Origin: Dasypus novemcinctus
Lineage: Eukaryota; Chordata; Mammalia; Cingulata; Dasypodidae
DNA length: 64,000 bases
Direction: 5' to 3'
Assembly: GCF_030445035.2 (NCBI RefSeq)
Contig: NC_080688.1
Coordinates: forward strand, 59,037,949-59,101,948
Of this stretch, positions 47,392 to 60,004 are shown one piece after another. Position numbers and translations under genes: made by a program. The first letter of the stretch is position 1. Every line of letters begins with the position of its first letter. The notes below the pieces were generated by a model. It saw only the letters and a list, made by a program, of their open reading frames with translations, ran no database searches and was not told where the DNA came from.

Positions 47392-48971
47392 GACTTTGGT
47401 ACCAAGGATTGGTTCTTGAGAAAGAAAATCTTAAGGGTGAGATTTCTGGATGGATTCAGGGGATTTTGGAATTGGTTCTCTAATCTAATAGATTAAAAGG
47501 CACTAATGACTCTATTTCCAATGATCAAGTTGACACTGATAGTCCATGCATGAATTAGCATTAGAGATATGCAAAATGTCATCATTTAATACTGCTATTC
47601 AAATGCTTTTAAGAGACAAGGCTCTGGGCGACAGTGTATTTTATATCTTAGCAGAGTTTTGTGGAATTAAAAGGTATTACAGGGATGCTGGCTGGTTGTT
47701 CCTAAATATGCTGGATACAATTGTTAAAGAAAAGGATAAGCTTAGGGCTTTAAATTTTCAGCTTAACTGACACATGAAAGACAGGAAAGTTTCTATGTGT
47801 ATCCTGAAAGAATATTATTTCTTGTAGCCATAGATTTGAGATTCAAGAAAACCAGAATCAGCGCCTCATTTTGTGAGTGCTGAATTACAATGTAAATTGA
47901 ATTCCCAGCTTTGCAGGGTGTCTGCTGTCAAAATTAGGGCATTGATTGGGAGGGAATGGGATCCTGAACATTGGAATGAGGACCTATGGGCTGATAATTA
48001 AGATGGTGGGGACTTTGAAACCCTAGATTCTGAGTAGTCTTCTTTGCCAGATAAAGTTGTAATGTTCTGCCATGAGGAATCAATCTTCCAAACTCCACTC
48101 TGCCCTGAGGAATTAGCCATCCTGCCTCCTTCTGAACAGATTAATTTTTCTATGCCTGGTAAACCTGTAACTGTATTCTCTGAGGAAGCAGCTCTTACAT
48201 TCCCATCTAGAGAGATTAACTCTGTTTTACCAAATAAAACTGTAATGGAATATGCTGAGGTGTTAGCTTACAGGACACTGCCAGTTCTTCTCGTGATCCA
48301 TCCCAACCACTCTACTTTTCTACCAGACCTATAATTAGACTGAAATCTCAACAGCCTATCATAGGTGAGATACAAAGTATAATTTTTCAGGAGGTGCACT
48401 ACATTCCCAAAGAATTGCATGATTTTAATAATTTATATAGAGAGAAATCAGGGGAATATGTGTGAGAATGGTTACTAAAGGTGTGGGATAATGGTAGAAG
48501 GAACATAAAATTGGGTAATGATCATTTACTGATATGGACACAATAAGCAGAGATTCTGGATTCCATGTTGTACTTCAAGGGCTAGAAAGGACTCTAATAG
48601 TTTGTTCGGGTGGTTGGATGTAGCATGGACTAAATGGTGGTCTGCATTATTGAAGTTGAAATGCTAGAACTGCCCTGGTATAACATAGATGCTTAGAGGC
48701 ATTGAGTTATTAGAGTGGATTTATCATGAAAGACCTACTCATACATGCCAGAAATGTTTAGAGGATATACCTTTCACCAGGACTCTGAGGAATAAATTTG
48801 TGAGAGCAGCTCCTGCAGGCCTGGGGGATAAATCATTGCTACATAGATGGCTCTCACACCTTGAGGTCAAATGAAATTTGCTCTGCTGGGTTTTGGACTT
48901 GTTGGAACCCATGACCACTGTTTTCCTTCCAATTTTTCCTTTCTGGAATGGAAATGTATCCTGTACCTGTT
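47392..48971 (+). pseudogene. ERVL/MaLR gag-like remnant
   Basis: Broken gag-like coding sequence. Frames 47546-47770 (LALEICKMSSFNTAIQMLL...), 48044-48334 and 48689-48874 are separated by stops and shifts. The last one, with LLEWIYHERPTHT and the arginine-rich FTRTLRNKFVRAAP stretch, resembles the ERVL-type gag C-terminal part. No zinc knuckle, protease, RT or integrase motif is visible, so no pol was present. It ends in 'ctgctgggttttggacttg', a well-known MaLR internal string. Confidence 0.6.
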
Positions 48972-49403
48972 TGTATCGTTAGGCGAATTTGTCAACTCAG
49001 CCAGGAAATTGTGCCCAGTAGTTTGGTCAAGCAAGCACTGGGCTGATTGTAATACAAGGACATTTATGAACTTTAGTCTCCAGTGAGTTTATTGCATAGA
49101 TGGCTGATTACATTGACAATCAACCAAGGTGATTGCCGTCAGCAATGAGTGACGTTTTATCAGTTATATGCCTTAAAAATGGAAGTGATTTCAGTATTCA
49201 GAGAGAATTTTTCAGCTTGACCTTGGATAGCTGATATCTCCTGGGAACTCATCAGAGACCTTCATCATAGCCTGTAGTTTGCAGCCTGCCTGTGGAATTT
49301 GGACTTGTGCATTCCCATGGTCACATGAGAGAATTTTATATAATCTACTATTTACAGGAATGTCCTATCGGTTCTGTTTCCCCGGAGAACCCTGACAAGT
49401 ATA
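48972..49403 (+). repeat. Solo LTR nested in the internal region (family C)
   Basis: Runs from TGTATCG to '...gttctgtttccccggagaac cctgacaagtata'. Removing it rejoins 'cctgtacctgtt' to 'gtaatattggaagtaaataa', the expected continuous MaLR internal sequence, which supports a secondary insertion. Flanks CTGTT / CTAGT match only at three of five bases. Confidence 0.55.
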
Positions 49404-49634
49404 CTAGTGAATCATATTGTAATATTGGAAGTAAATAACTTGCTTTCTAGGTTTCACAGGTCCACCAATTGGCAGGAATTTTGCCTCACAACAGACTATA
49501 CCCATAATTGATTTTGATGAGACTTTGTACTTAGCATTGTTCCTGAAATGACCTAGACTTTTAGGATGTTGTAATATAATGAATGTACTTTGTATGTAGG
49601 CAAAATGTGTCTTTTTGGGATTCAGAGAGAGGAC
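49404..49634 (+). other. MaLR internal 3' end with purine tract
   Basis: Resumes the interrupted internal region and ends 'attcagagagaggac' against the LTR. It parallels 13930-14016 in the other provirus. Non-coding. Confidence 0.6.
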
Positions 49635-50039
49635 TGTGATGACTAAGAGTTATATACCCCAGGAAAACATGTTCTTAATCTTAATCCATTCCTGAGGGAC
49701 GAACCTATTGTAAATTGGACTTTTGATGAATTTACTTCAGTTAAGGTGTAACCCAGCTGAATCATGATGGGCCTTAATCCTATTACTGTAGGTCTTACAG
49801 AGAAGCCCACAGAAAGAGAAGCCACAGTGAGCAGTGAGAAGTTGGAGCTGGAAGAGAAAGGAGACGACATCTATGTATGATGGAAAAGCCAAGGAACCCC
49901 AAAGACTGACAGCTAGCCAAAGGATATGGAAACCAGGAGGAATCAAGCCTTTTAGTCTATGAAAGCTTGAACCAATAAATTCCCATTGCTAAGCCAACCT
50001 ATGGTATGGTTTTGTTTTAGCAGTTAGAAAACTAAAAGA
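49635..50039 (+). repeat. 3' LTR of composite element (family B)
   Basis: 405 bp, TGTGATGACTAAG to 'gttagaaaactaaaaga'. 'gaaccaataaattcccattg' near 49968 gives an AATAAA-type signal about 60 bp before the end. Same family as the minus-strand LTR at 3065-3515. Confidence 0.7.
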
Positions 50040-50044
50040 ACTTC

Positions 50045-51994
50045 TTTGCTAGACCTCAAAATCACCTCAAAGAGATGATGAAGCAAATGCAATATTTGAA
50101 GAAATAATGGCTTATAATTTCCAAAACTAATAAAGATATTAAGTCACAAACATCATAATCAGCAAAACAATATTATCTATAACAAAAGTCAATATTGGTT
50201 GTTAGAATTGTACCGATTTTGTAGATAATATTTTTTCTTTGTAAATATCTTGTTTAAAATGTTATATGAGAATTATAAGCATATGTAGAGTTTATCCAGT
50301 TTTATTTTTGCACACCGAGAATACAGAAAATAGTTTTTCCTTCTAAATGAAGTACATAAATAGGACATGTCTATATAATTTATTATTCCCATGTCTATAT
50401 TATTTATTAGATCTTTCATGGGCAAGCTGGGATGTATGGTCATTTAAGCAGCCATAACTCAAATTTGAATTAATCAATTCATTCCAGTCCTTTTGTTTTG
50501 AAGGTGAAAAAACTGGCACTCAAAAATCATATCACTAGTTAGGGCCAGGCTGGCACTTCATCTCAAGACCTCTGAAATTATTCCTTGATTGTCCTAGGTT
50601 CCATACACACGAGTTATAAAAAAGTATTTGCAAATAACCACAGTACATTTCTCTCATCACCAGCTGGCCAGAGAGCTGTGAACAGGTAAAGAACAAGTAC
50701 CAGTATTTGTTTTCACATCACAAACCAGTACACACACACATACAAACAGCAAAAGAGGCTTTTACTCACCAATATCCTCAACCAATTGAATTTGCCATAT
50801 TTCAGTGACAAAAACAAAGGTCAGTATGATAAATTGATTTTACATCTCATGCAGTTCAGTTACGCTCAACATTTCTGGAGCATGTGTTGGGCTTAGGGCA
50901 GTTCAGAACAGTTCAAGCCAATCCACTATAGCTTATCCATTTTCTACGTTCAATCGTCAACAAAGTGAGTTCCTCACTTCCAAATTCAGTATTGGTTTGG
51001 ATGCTGAACTTTTCAATCCAGAAAACTGAATACATGCATTTTAAAAATGTATTTCAACAAGTGTGAAAGCAGGGAGGGAGTGCAGGCTAATCATCCGCAG
51101 ACCAGGAAACCTGGTGCCTGGAACACTCTTCCCTCCTCAATAGCTCTCCAGATGATGGGAGTTTTATTATAATGTACTTTACATTGGCTAATGTAGTTCT
51201 CTGAAAGTCACATATTCTAAGACAGTTTTCACTCCTCCTCCCTCTTTTCCATGCATACTATCATTAAACACCATTGATTCAGAGCCACCTGTGTATACAG
51301 CACTCAACCAAGCATGGCATTTCTGAAGTAATTTAGAGAGAGATGACAGCAGGTGAAATTGGAACATTCCCAGACGATGCTCATTCTGAATTCAGAAGCA
51401 TTCCAGATATGTTTGAAGAGTTTCTTTCTCTAATTTGCATTATTTCTAAATACATTTCACATACTTTTCCAAGTTTGCTGGCAGTATTGCAATATGTACA
51501 TTAACATTTAAGCTTATGCCAGGATTAGATATATCAATTAAATAAGAGCATGAATTAGGTACACATTTATGTGATATTGTATAGAAGTTATGTTTTTGTG
51601 ACTCTTTAGCTTTGAAAATAAAGGAAGGAACTCAAAGAACGCTTGCTTTTTGACTCCATCATAGACAAGAGTATCTTTTGCTTCTTCCCCAGGCATGCCA
51701 TGATAACAAAGAATTACAGTGTACTTCAGCTAATAGAAAGACCCGATAAGTTAATAGTTTAAATAACAACTATAGAGCAGAGAATCATTTATTTTTGGAG
51801 TTGGAAGGGATTGAAAGGACATACCCTTCAATTAGTGCTCCTCTAAAATGTCTTTGCTTGAAAATCTTCAATTATTGGACATGCATTTCTTCTGAAAAGT
51901 TTTTATTCTATTTTTGTACAGTTCTAGAAGTTCTTTGAATATCACAATAGTTAGAGGAGGTAGATTTTGGTCTGTATGATCTCTGCTCCCTGAC
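50045..51994. other. No gene recognised
   Basis: Unassigned AT-rich sequence with a short (CA)n run near 50728-50742. Confidence 0.45.
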
Positions 51995-52490
51995 TTTATT
52001 CCCAATGTTATATTATGTTATATGGCACCAGGAATTTTGCAGATGTAATTAAGGTTATACTAACCAACTGACCTTGAGATAAAGAGATAAGCATGAATTA
52101 TACACGTGGTTCTTATATAGTCACAAGCTTTTCAAAGAAAAAGGGAAAGTCAGAGATCTGAAGCATGAGAAAAATTCAGTGTGCATTTGTTTTCTTGAGG
52201 ACAGAAGGGGCATATTCAAGGAAAGAGGATAAAGTCTTATACCACAAGGAACTAAATTCTTCCAAAAACCTTAATGACCTTAGAAGCATTTTAATTCCTG
52301 AGCTTCCAGATAAGAGCCCATCTGAGTTCCCACCTTAATTCCAATCTTGTGGGACCCTAAATAGATGACCCAGCTAATCCATGTGATGTCCAATTTCTGA
52401 CCCATGGAACTGTAAGATAATAAATGGGTGTTGTTTTAGACCACTAAATTGGTCGTAATTTGTAACGCCACAGTAGAAAACAACTTATGA
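51995..52490 (+). mobile_element. MLT1-like MaLR LTR
   Basis: 'ttttgcagatgtaattaagg', 'ctaaccaactgaccttgaga', 'gaactgtaagataataaatg' and 'accactaaattggtcgtaa' occur in the order of MLT1-type LTRs. Old and diverged; edges approximate. Confidence 0.65.
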
Positions 52491-54859
52491 GAAGTAGACA
52501 TGATCTTAGAGATATTACTGCAGTGACTTCAAAAGAAGTTGCCCAAAGTCAGATTATAAGCGATTACATCATTAAATAGTCTTCCAATCATTTCTACTAC
52601 ATTAGTTTGTTGATCTGTTCATTCACAAATATTACTTGAACAGCTCTTTTGTAAGGAATGAAGAAGGCTAGAAGTTTGAGATATTTCTAAGGAAAGGATC
52701 AATATTTTTTTGAATGCTGCTGTATATCTGGTACTGTATTCTATGTTTTAAATATATCATTTATTTTATAAGATTCTGGTATCCAATCAACAACAAATTT
52801 GGTAGAGTTAGGATGTGTAAACACATAAGTGTAATATAAAAAATATAGTATGTAATGAATCATATAAAGGAGTTTTTTTGATAAGATTGAGTTCAAAAAC
52901 AGAAAGGTTAACTTCAAATGGAAATAATCAAGGAAAGTTACACAGAAATGGTAATATTAGACCTGGGACTTAACAGTGGTAATAATATACTCAGTTTCAG
53001 TTGTTCTAAGTTATCCTGGTTTTTCACATTTGGGTTCTGAGCATCTTGATAAAAGACAACAAGAACAATCCGTATTTAGGTCATAGCATTTGCCCAGGCT
53101 TACCATTCTTTCATCCTTTAAAATCCCTTTAATTTTTGATTCCTCAGTTTATCTGGCCCTTTCCCTTGCAACCCTTATCCTGCCTAGTCCAGTGTGAATT
53201 CAGTAACCAAAATGAGTAATGCATCCCTGGTTCTTTTCTGATTTCCCTTTTGTGTGCTTACTTCCAATAATTTCCTCTCAGTATGACATACCATGACTAT
53301 AGGCAAAAGGTATTATCCCTATGCAGACCAACCGTGCATACCAGGCTTCACTTGTTTATGAGACATATCCAAAGATAGGAATCAGATAAATCAAAACTAA
53401 CGAGTAGAACCTCTATAGATGGAAATGCATGGATCAAATCACAGCATGGCATGTATATTACATTTTTAGCTGTAACTATATTTTATTTAAATTGACTGTA
53501 GGATGCATGAAGATGGAAAATTTGAGTTGGCATTACATAGGAAGATCTTGATTACCAAGTTAAGAAATTTGGAAAGCTTTATTACTGTTGTTGTTGTATT
53601 GGGAAGCCTCTGCAAGAATTGGCAGAGGAGCATGAAATCCTGTCTAAACTTTGGCAAAGTTACTCTCTTAGGTATATATAGGATGGATTGACTCTTCAAA
53701 AAGTTAGATTTTTGTTTTCTTGATCACTGAATGACAAAACTAGATGCAATGTGGAAAGAAAGTAAACTGATATTTATTTGCATCCTATTGTGATAGAAGC
53801 TGGCAAATGTTTCACTAAAACAACTCTCTTTCCTGCTTGAATATCTGGCTGAACTACATATCCTGTCTATCTTGCAGCTAGATATGGCCATATGATTAAA
53901 TTCCAGCCAATGGAGTGATTTTAAATATCGTGCTTCACTTCTAGGACCTGCCCATAAAATCTACCCATTCTCAATTCTTCATTATCTTTCTAATTCTGCA
54001 GTCTTTTGCTTATGGGAAACTTGCACCTTTGGAAGCCGTATGTTGAAACACTCAAAGCCATAAAATGCTTCCTGACATCAAGCTGGTCAGTCTAATCAGA
54101 AACACTTGTTCTGAACTTATGTGAATAAGAAATAAGCCTCTACAATGTTCAAGCCTTCTTTGTTGGTAGGATTTTTCTGGGTATATGCCCTAAAATCTCA
54201 GTGTCTTATAAAGGCAAGTATTTGTTTTTCATCACAATACATGAGGGCTGAGAGTCAGCAGCAGCTCTTCCCCAGGCAGTGGTTGATCTGGTTTACTCCG
54301 CATGTCTTCACAATCTGGGGGCAAGGCAGAAGGTAAAGCCTGGAGGAAAAGATACAAGCCCTGCCAAAGTAGACAATCACATTTATAGTTCAGTGACACT
54401 CATCACTTCCATGCACATTTTGTTGGCAATAATGAAAAAAACCCACATCACATGAGCTAGCTCAAAGTCGAAGCTAGGGTGAGGGGAGAAGAGTGGTCAT
54501 ATCATCTCCTTCAAGCAAGAAGGGAGTAATGGAGAACAATAATATAATCAACCACAGCCATTTTACATTCTGCTGCCCATTTGTTAAGGCATTGCCTAGC
54601 CTAACTAATGCATCTATTATCTGCAGGACCTATGTTAAGTGCTCTTCATTTATTACACCTGAATAATAACAACAAAGAAGATATGTTTTATTTATAAAGG
54701 GGCTCAGGAATATAAAAATATTAACGATATCAACTGGAGGCAAGGTACAAGTCCAGGTCTGTCTGTTGTTTGTTCTTCCTAAAAACTTCTCTGTGATCAT
54801 GAACAAGCCAACACAGTTTTCTAATATTAGCCTGTCACCAGGTAGCCTCAGTGTTTTCA
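52491..54859. other. No gene recognised; old repeat traces
   Basis: 52600-52770 is faintly MIR-like. 54140-54610 ('aatctcagtgtcttataaag' to 'attttacattctgctgcc') recalls an old MER-type repeat I cannot name. Otherwise unassigned. Confidence 0.35.
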
Positions 54860-55545
54860 TCTGTAACTTGAAATGATTGTGCTGCAGTCAAGTCTCATTA
54901 GTGAATACCAACCACTGCTACTTTGGGAAATGCAGGATTAGGTTCTTGCAAGCCTCTGGTCACAATATTTTCATCAACCAATAAATATATATAACCTTGT
55001 TTTATTGTTTAAAGATGTCTTATTTAATATATATTGTTGATTCATTGACCTTGAAATCACGGCCAACAGCACTAAAACTTATGCATGAATGAAGCTTATC
55101 TAACACACATATTTTCTCCAAAAGGCACATCACATTTTTCTTAAGCTTAGGAACACCAAGTAGTACTTAAGCCCTATGCTTGGAGGCCACTTTAAGCCAT
55201 GAGTTGCCAAAAAAGGACAAAAACATGGCATCAAATACATCACAAAAAAGAACTTTGTATGCAGTATGAGAGCCGAAACAAAATGGCAGCACATTTCCCT
55301 GTTCTACCTCAGCAGGGAATGCACACATCAGGCACCTAAAATGTTTTGTTGCACTGTGCATATCCTTGAAATATGATTATTGATGTAGGGGTACAAATAA
55401 ATTTTAACAAGTAGGCAAATTCACAACTGCTGCATCTGTGAATTATAAGAATTGACTCAATTTGATTTGCCAAGTATCTTCCATATCTAAGACACTCTGT
55501 GTAGTCATTAGGATAGAAAATTGCTGTGTGCATGAAAACCAACCT
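54860..55545. repeat. Ancient DNA-transposon-like repeat
   Basis: 'gcaagcctctggtcacaata', 'tatttaatatatattgttga', 'agcttatctaacacacatat' and 'ttaagccctatgcttgg' match a eutherian-wide medium-reiterated repeat, probably a Tigger-type DNA transposon relic. A 20-bp direct repeat lies just after (55549-55585). Strand and name uncertain. Confidence 0.45.
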
Positions 55546-55548
55546 TAT

Positions 55549-55585
55549 AAGTTTTGTGGATACCTGGTAAGTTTTGTGGATACCT
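55549..55585 (+). repeat. Short tandem duplication (~19-20 bp)
   Basis: 'aagttttgtggatacctg' occurs twice in direct succession. Confidence 0.8.
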
Positions 55586-55659
55586 GTGCATGATGTATAA
55601 TCCAGCCACTTGTAATCAAATTTAGTACACTACTGAGAAAAATGTCAGAAAAAACCATG

Positions 55660-55870
55660 AGAAAATTTCCATATGCTAACACCTACCTATTGCACTTCCT
55701 CTGTGCCAGGCACCCTTCTATGAAGTAGGTACTTCTATTATCTTCCACTTCAAAGATGAAGCAATTTATGGGCAGAGAGGAGAAGCAACTTGTCCTCATT
55801 CACATGGCTGGTAAGCCTCAGAGCTGGGATTGGAATTCAGGCAGTTTGGCTCTAGGATCCATGTCTCAAG
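55660..55870 (+). repeat. MIR SINE, near full length
   Basis: 'tctgtgccaggcaccct', 'aggtacttctattatcttcc', 'gcaacttgtcctcattcac' and 'gggattggaattcaggcagt' follow MIR order closely. The 119-codon frame 55756-56115 starts inside it. Confidence 0.8.
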
Positions 55871-56659
55871 CAACCTCACCCCACTGTCAGATGAACACAG
55901 CCCCAGTGGAAATTTATAGCACACATCCTCTGGTGCTGCTTTTATGTAACAGAGCAGGAAACTCACAGGGTCCAGTACTGCAAGCACATCCCTTACCTGA
56001 ATTGTTTTTACTAGGCTTTAGTTTCAAACTTATTTTATTTCATCATCAGACCAACATGCATAAATTGCTTAAGTTCCAAAGTTTACATCAGGTAGTGGGA
56101 TTCAAATGCCCTTAGTAAGAACATTAAGCCTTTCCATGCATATGAAAACATTTTTGTATAAATTTCAAGATATAAAAATTCTAAGGCCGGATTAATGCAT
56201 TAATATACTGCTTGGTACACATCACTTTTCTCCCTCGTAATCCTACTCAAAAACCATCTTTCAGGTTGGTGGATATAAAAGAGGTGACACTTGACCTTGA
56301 AAAATAATAGGCAGGATAAGGAAGAGGAAAGGAGATTCTTATCACTGATATGGTGAGTAAACTGACAGTGGTCAGGATGGGGAGAATGCTCATGGTTGTG
56401 TGAGGTCACTAGGGAGGAAATCAATCAAGAGTAAAGTCATATTTGGGGGGACATTGCAGCTCTGCTTTCAAACTGAATCTAAACTGAAACTTTGGTCAAG
56501 ATGCTTAGTGACTTGGGCCCTCTTCTAGATTTTACTTCTATTTTAGGTTCTCGAGAATGTTACACTTGTGTAATGAGGCTTACTCATCCGTTATATTATT
56601 AACACTTCATAAAGCCAGTAGAATAGATTTGAAAGTAGACCTAGTTTCTTGTCTTTGCT
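55871..56659. other. No gene recognised
   Basis: Unassigned. Confidence 0.45.
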
Positions 56660-56830
56660 TTTTAATGTTCTAGTTGTATGTCCTTAAATGAATGGTTAAA
56701 TCAAGGAAAGCATTAATTTCCCTATCTGGAAAATGAATATAATGAACTTTACTTGCAAGAATCAAATAAAATAATATTCAGTGTTTGAAAATTGTGAAGC
56801 TTGTTAAAAACCTTAATTATTATTGCTTGA
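56660..56830 (+). repeat. MIR SINE fragment
   Basis: 'agttgtatgtccttaaatga', 'tccctatctggaaaatgaat' and 'agaatcaaataaaataatat' match MIR order. Confidence 0.55.
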
Positions 56831-57189
56831 TTTTTACCTTTTTCTATAGAGTTTTGCTGTAAGCTCTTGGTTACTTCTGACCATCATAATTATCAGGTAC
56901 AGTAAGAAAAGGGCAAGATTTTGATGTAACATAATTAATAAAGCTAGTAAAGACATTTCTTGGCCTAGAACTATGCACAGTACAAAGTAACCATATCCTT
57001 AAGATGTTATTCTTTAGAAGACAAATCTAGTGTGTCTATTTATATCTTCCTAAGAGACTAGAATGGTAGACTTTAAAAAATACTATTAAAAACTTTATAA
57101 AAGGAAAGAAAAAAGGAATAAAAATGACCAGATGAAGTTTTATCTCAAAATGAATAAAGCACATTTTTCTAATGACAAGAGAGCTAAAG
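56831..57189. other. No gene recognised
   Basis: AT-rich, unassigned. Confidence 0.45.
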
Positions 57190-57690
57190 TTTAATTTTTT
57201 GTTTACTTGCTTGTTTATTAATAGATAATGTGCTCATATCTTTCAAACATTTGAAAATACAAAAAAAAAAAAACTTCAGTAAAAAATTTACCACCCATTA
57301 TTTCTCCCTATATACCCATTCCCCCAATATGTAAACCATAACCATTGTTACTAGTTTTTTATTTATCCTTCCAAAATTGTTATACACATACAAGCACACA
57401 TACGTATATCTGGGAAGATGTGTAAATGTGTGCATACATGCATGTGTATATTTTTCTCCTATTTTAGAAAAATGATAAATATTTTTCTGCTTCTTGACAT
57501 TTTTACTTAACAATGCTTCTTGGCAAGCATTCCATATCAAGAAGTAAAGAGATTGCCCTGTTCTTTTTATATCTTTTAAAAATAGTATTAGGACATTAGG
57601 AAGATTTTAATCTTTGGTTCTTATAAACAATGCTGAAGTCAATAGCCACAGACATATTCTATTCTGGGGAATGGAACTGCTTGTCAATGG
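57190..57690 (-). mobile_element. L1M-type 3'UTR fragment
   Basis: 'ttcttgacatttttacttaa', 'ttggcaagcattccatatca' and 'cttataaacaatgctgaag' follow the reversed L1M 3'UTR ('cacttaacaat ... tttccatgtca ... aaacaatgctgcaatgaac'). Includes an A12 run. Confidence 0.55.
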
Positions 57691-59399
57691 ATCCTGGAAG
57701 GTTGCCCTCAGCTGGGGTTATTGTATTTGACATTCTCACAGAAATATAGAAGAGCTGAATATTAACAGTCAAATTTCTGTCTTCTTAATATTAGAAAAGT
57801 CACAGGAGTCACTTTGGTTGAATGTTTTGACTAACTATAGAGATCTGTATGTGGGGTAGGGTAGACCATAACTTCCATATTTATCAGACTTTGTAGGGAA
57901 GGGGTCTCCTCAAAAATTAGATGGTCAGATAGTGGATACCTACACATTTACATAGCAATGTATCACAAATTAAATAATAGTGAATCAGGTTTGAAATTGT
58001 TCTGAATTATATTATACATTTCATACCTTCTGAACCAGAGAAGACTTAAGAAACAAAACAAAACAAAAACAAAAAGTCCTTAGATTATCTGCTGACAATC
58101 TGTTTTCTAAAGGAAACTTACCCCCAGCAGCCCTTAGCAGACACACACATACACATGCATAAACGCACATACACACACACACTCACCTCTACCTGTTGAT
58201 TCTCCCACTTTTGTTTATGAATCTAGGATACCTGAAAGAACACTTGACAGAACACTTGGTAGTTTGGACTTTTCCCTCCAGTATCCTGATTCTTTTTCAA
58301 TAGACAAATTGGGCAAGGTTGGGAAAGGTTGCCAAATATCTGGGTCTGAATTTCGGGGGTAGATAAGTTCTAACATTTCTCCTAATTTTGTGCAATAATG
58401 ATTCTATAGTGCCACAAGTTGCTTAATTCAAAATTCCAGAATGGTCATAGTCTTCTTCCTTTTCCTTACACACATCTCAAAATTCACAATTCTCTATATT
58501 TATGGGGTTTTTTTTTAACTCACTGCCACTCTGCTAATGCAAGCCCACATTATTAATTTTTCAGATTATTGCAATAACTTCCTCAAAACATTTATGTTTT
58601 CCCCCTGGGATTATTTACGTTTTTCTATTATTTTTGCAACTTTGGTTTCTCAGAACAATAAGTAATTGGGAATTTGTCTTTGTAGATAATCTTATGAAAT
58701 TATGCATCATATACTGCAGAGTAAAAATCTATATAGTACTGATAAATTAATATGCATTTTATTTAGAAATTATGTTCATATATTATATTATTTAAACATT
58801 TTAGACTACTAAAAGTCTCTAAAATTGTTGAATAAAATGGGAGCTCAAGGCAAGAAGATATCACTTGAATTGCATACTCTTAGATAATAACGAATGTATC
58901 ATTCTCGGTGCCTCAGGAGAAAAGAAACAATATAATATCATGAAAAAATTTACCTCATGGAAGAAAGTCAGTGGGAAAGAAATGAAAGTCAGATTAGTTT
59001 ATATATGAAAACAGCTGGAAGGTCTCTAGTCAGCTCGATTCAGTAATTTCTAGGTTATTCTGAGTTAGATATGTGTGATTTTATATTGTTTTTAAGCCCT
59101 CTCACGTATAAAGATGATGTGTGCTGTAAATGTCTTTACACTTAGAATGATTATATTTATACCTGAATTAGAAATCACATTTTTCAAAATTTACAAACTG
59201 CATTTTGTATTGACAATGTCTAGATATAATCTAGGTTTTCCATTGCCTAATTTTAATAAAAATATAAATACTAAAGCATTTTCATTTTATATAAAAATAA
59301 ACACATTGATATTGTTGCAGAATGTAGAGAGTGGAGTTGTAGGACTAAGCTGAAATTTTAATAAAAGATTTGCTTATTTTGAAAATGAGCTAAATTTAA
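57691..59399. other. No gene recognised
   Basis: Unassigned; contains a CA-rich microsatellite at 58139-58187. Confidence 0.45.
58139..58187 (+). repeat. Imperfect (CA)n microsatellite
   Basis: CA dinucleotides interrupted by TA and CG. Confidence 0.85.
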
Positions 59400-59567
59400 T
59401 CCTTTCTCCACTTACTAGCTGTGGGATATGGTGAAAGTTATTTTACTTTTCTAATCTTCAATTTCTTCATTTGAAAATAATAACAATAATAAATATATGC
59501 TTCATTCTGTCATTTTGAAGTTTATCCAAATAATGTAAAGCATTTAGCACAAAGCTTAGCACAGTGT
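59400..59567 (+). repeat. MIR SINE fragment
   Basis: 'cttactagctgtgggatatg', 'caatttcttcatttgaaaat' and 'aagcttagcacagtg' follow MIR order. Confidence 0.65.
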
Positions 59568-59591
59568 TTTCATCATCATCATCATCATCAT
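59568..59591 (+). repeat. (CAT)n microsatellite
   Basis: Seven consecutive CAT units at the end of the MIR. Confidence 0.9.
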
Positions 59592-59850
59592 TACCTCCTA
59601 TATGTTTGGATTACTTTGTGCTTTATATTACGTATCTATTCTGAGATTAAGAAAGATAATATATAAACTCATAGTTCTGTGTCTGGCTTTAGAATATTTT
59701 CAACAAAGTTCATTCTCCGTCATCTCCATCATCTTTTTTGGAATTGTTTACATCCATATCTTACCCTGATTTGTTAGTTCCTCGAGGGTAAAATCTATTT
59801 ATTATACTAAAACCTCACAGAGTAGGTCAGAAATAAAAGAATAAACCATT

Positions 59851-59960
59851 TGTATTAGTCAGGGTTTTGCAGAGAAAGAAAACTTAAAGGATATATGTAT
59901 ATGTATCTCTCTTTCTCTCAATATAATGAGTGTGTTTGTGTGTATGTGCATGTGTGGAGA

Positions 59961-60004
<44 letters not shown>

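Larger units (their letters stand above)
46937..50039 (+). mobile_element. Composite MaLR/ERVL provirus
   Basis: An LTR (46937-47391) followed by a primer-site-like sequence, gag-like internal sequence, a nested LTR (48972-49403), the MaLR-type internal 3' end with purine tract, and an LTR of another family (49635-50039). ACTTC flanks the whole at 46932-46936 and 50040-50044, as a 5-bp target duplication would. Outer LTRs begin TGTGATG but do not match further, so the element is not a simple provirus. Confidence 0.65.

Noticed and set aside
47546..48874. Domesticated gag gene
   Set aside because: The gag-like frames are split by several stops and shifts, with no extended frame that could have been kept by selection.
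46937..49403. Reading 46937 and 48972 as the two LTRs of a single provirus
   Set aside because: No purine tract precedes 48972, and the internal sequence continues on its far side; nested insertion explains it better.
55756..56115. 119-codon plus-strand open frame
   Set aside because: Begins within a MIR element and has no recognisable domain.
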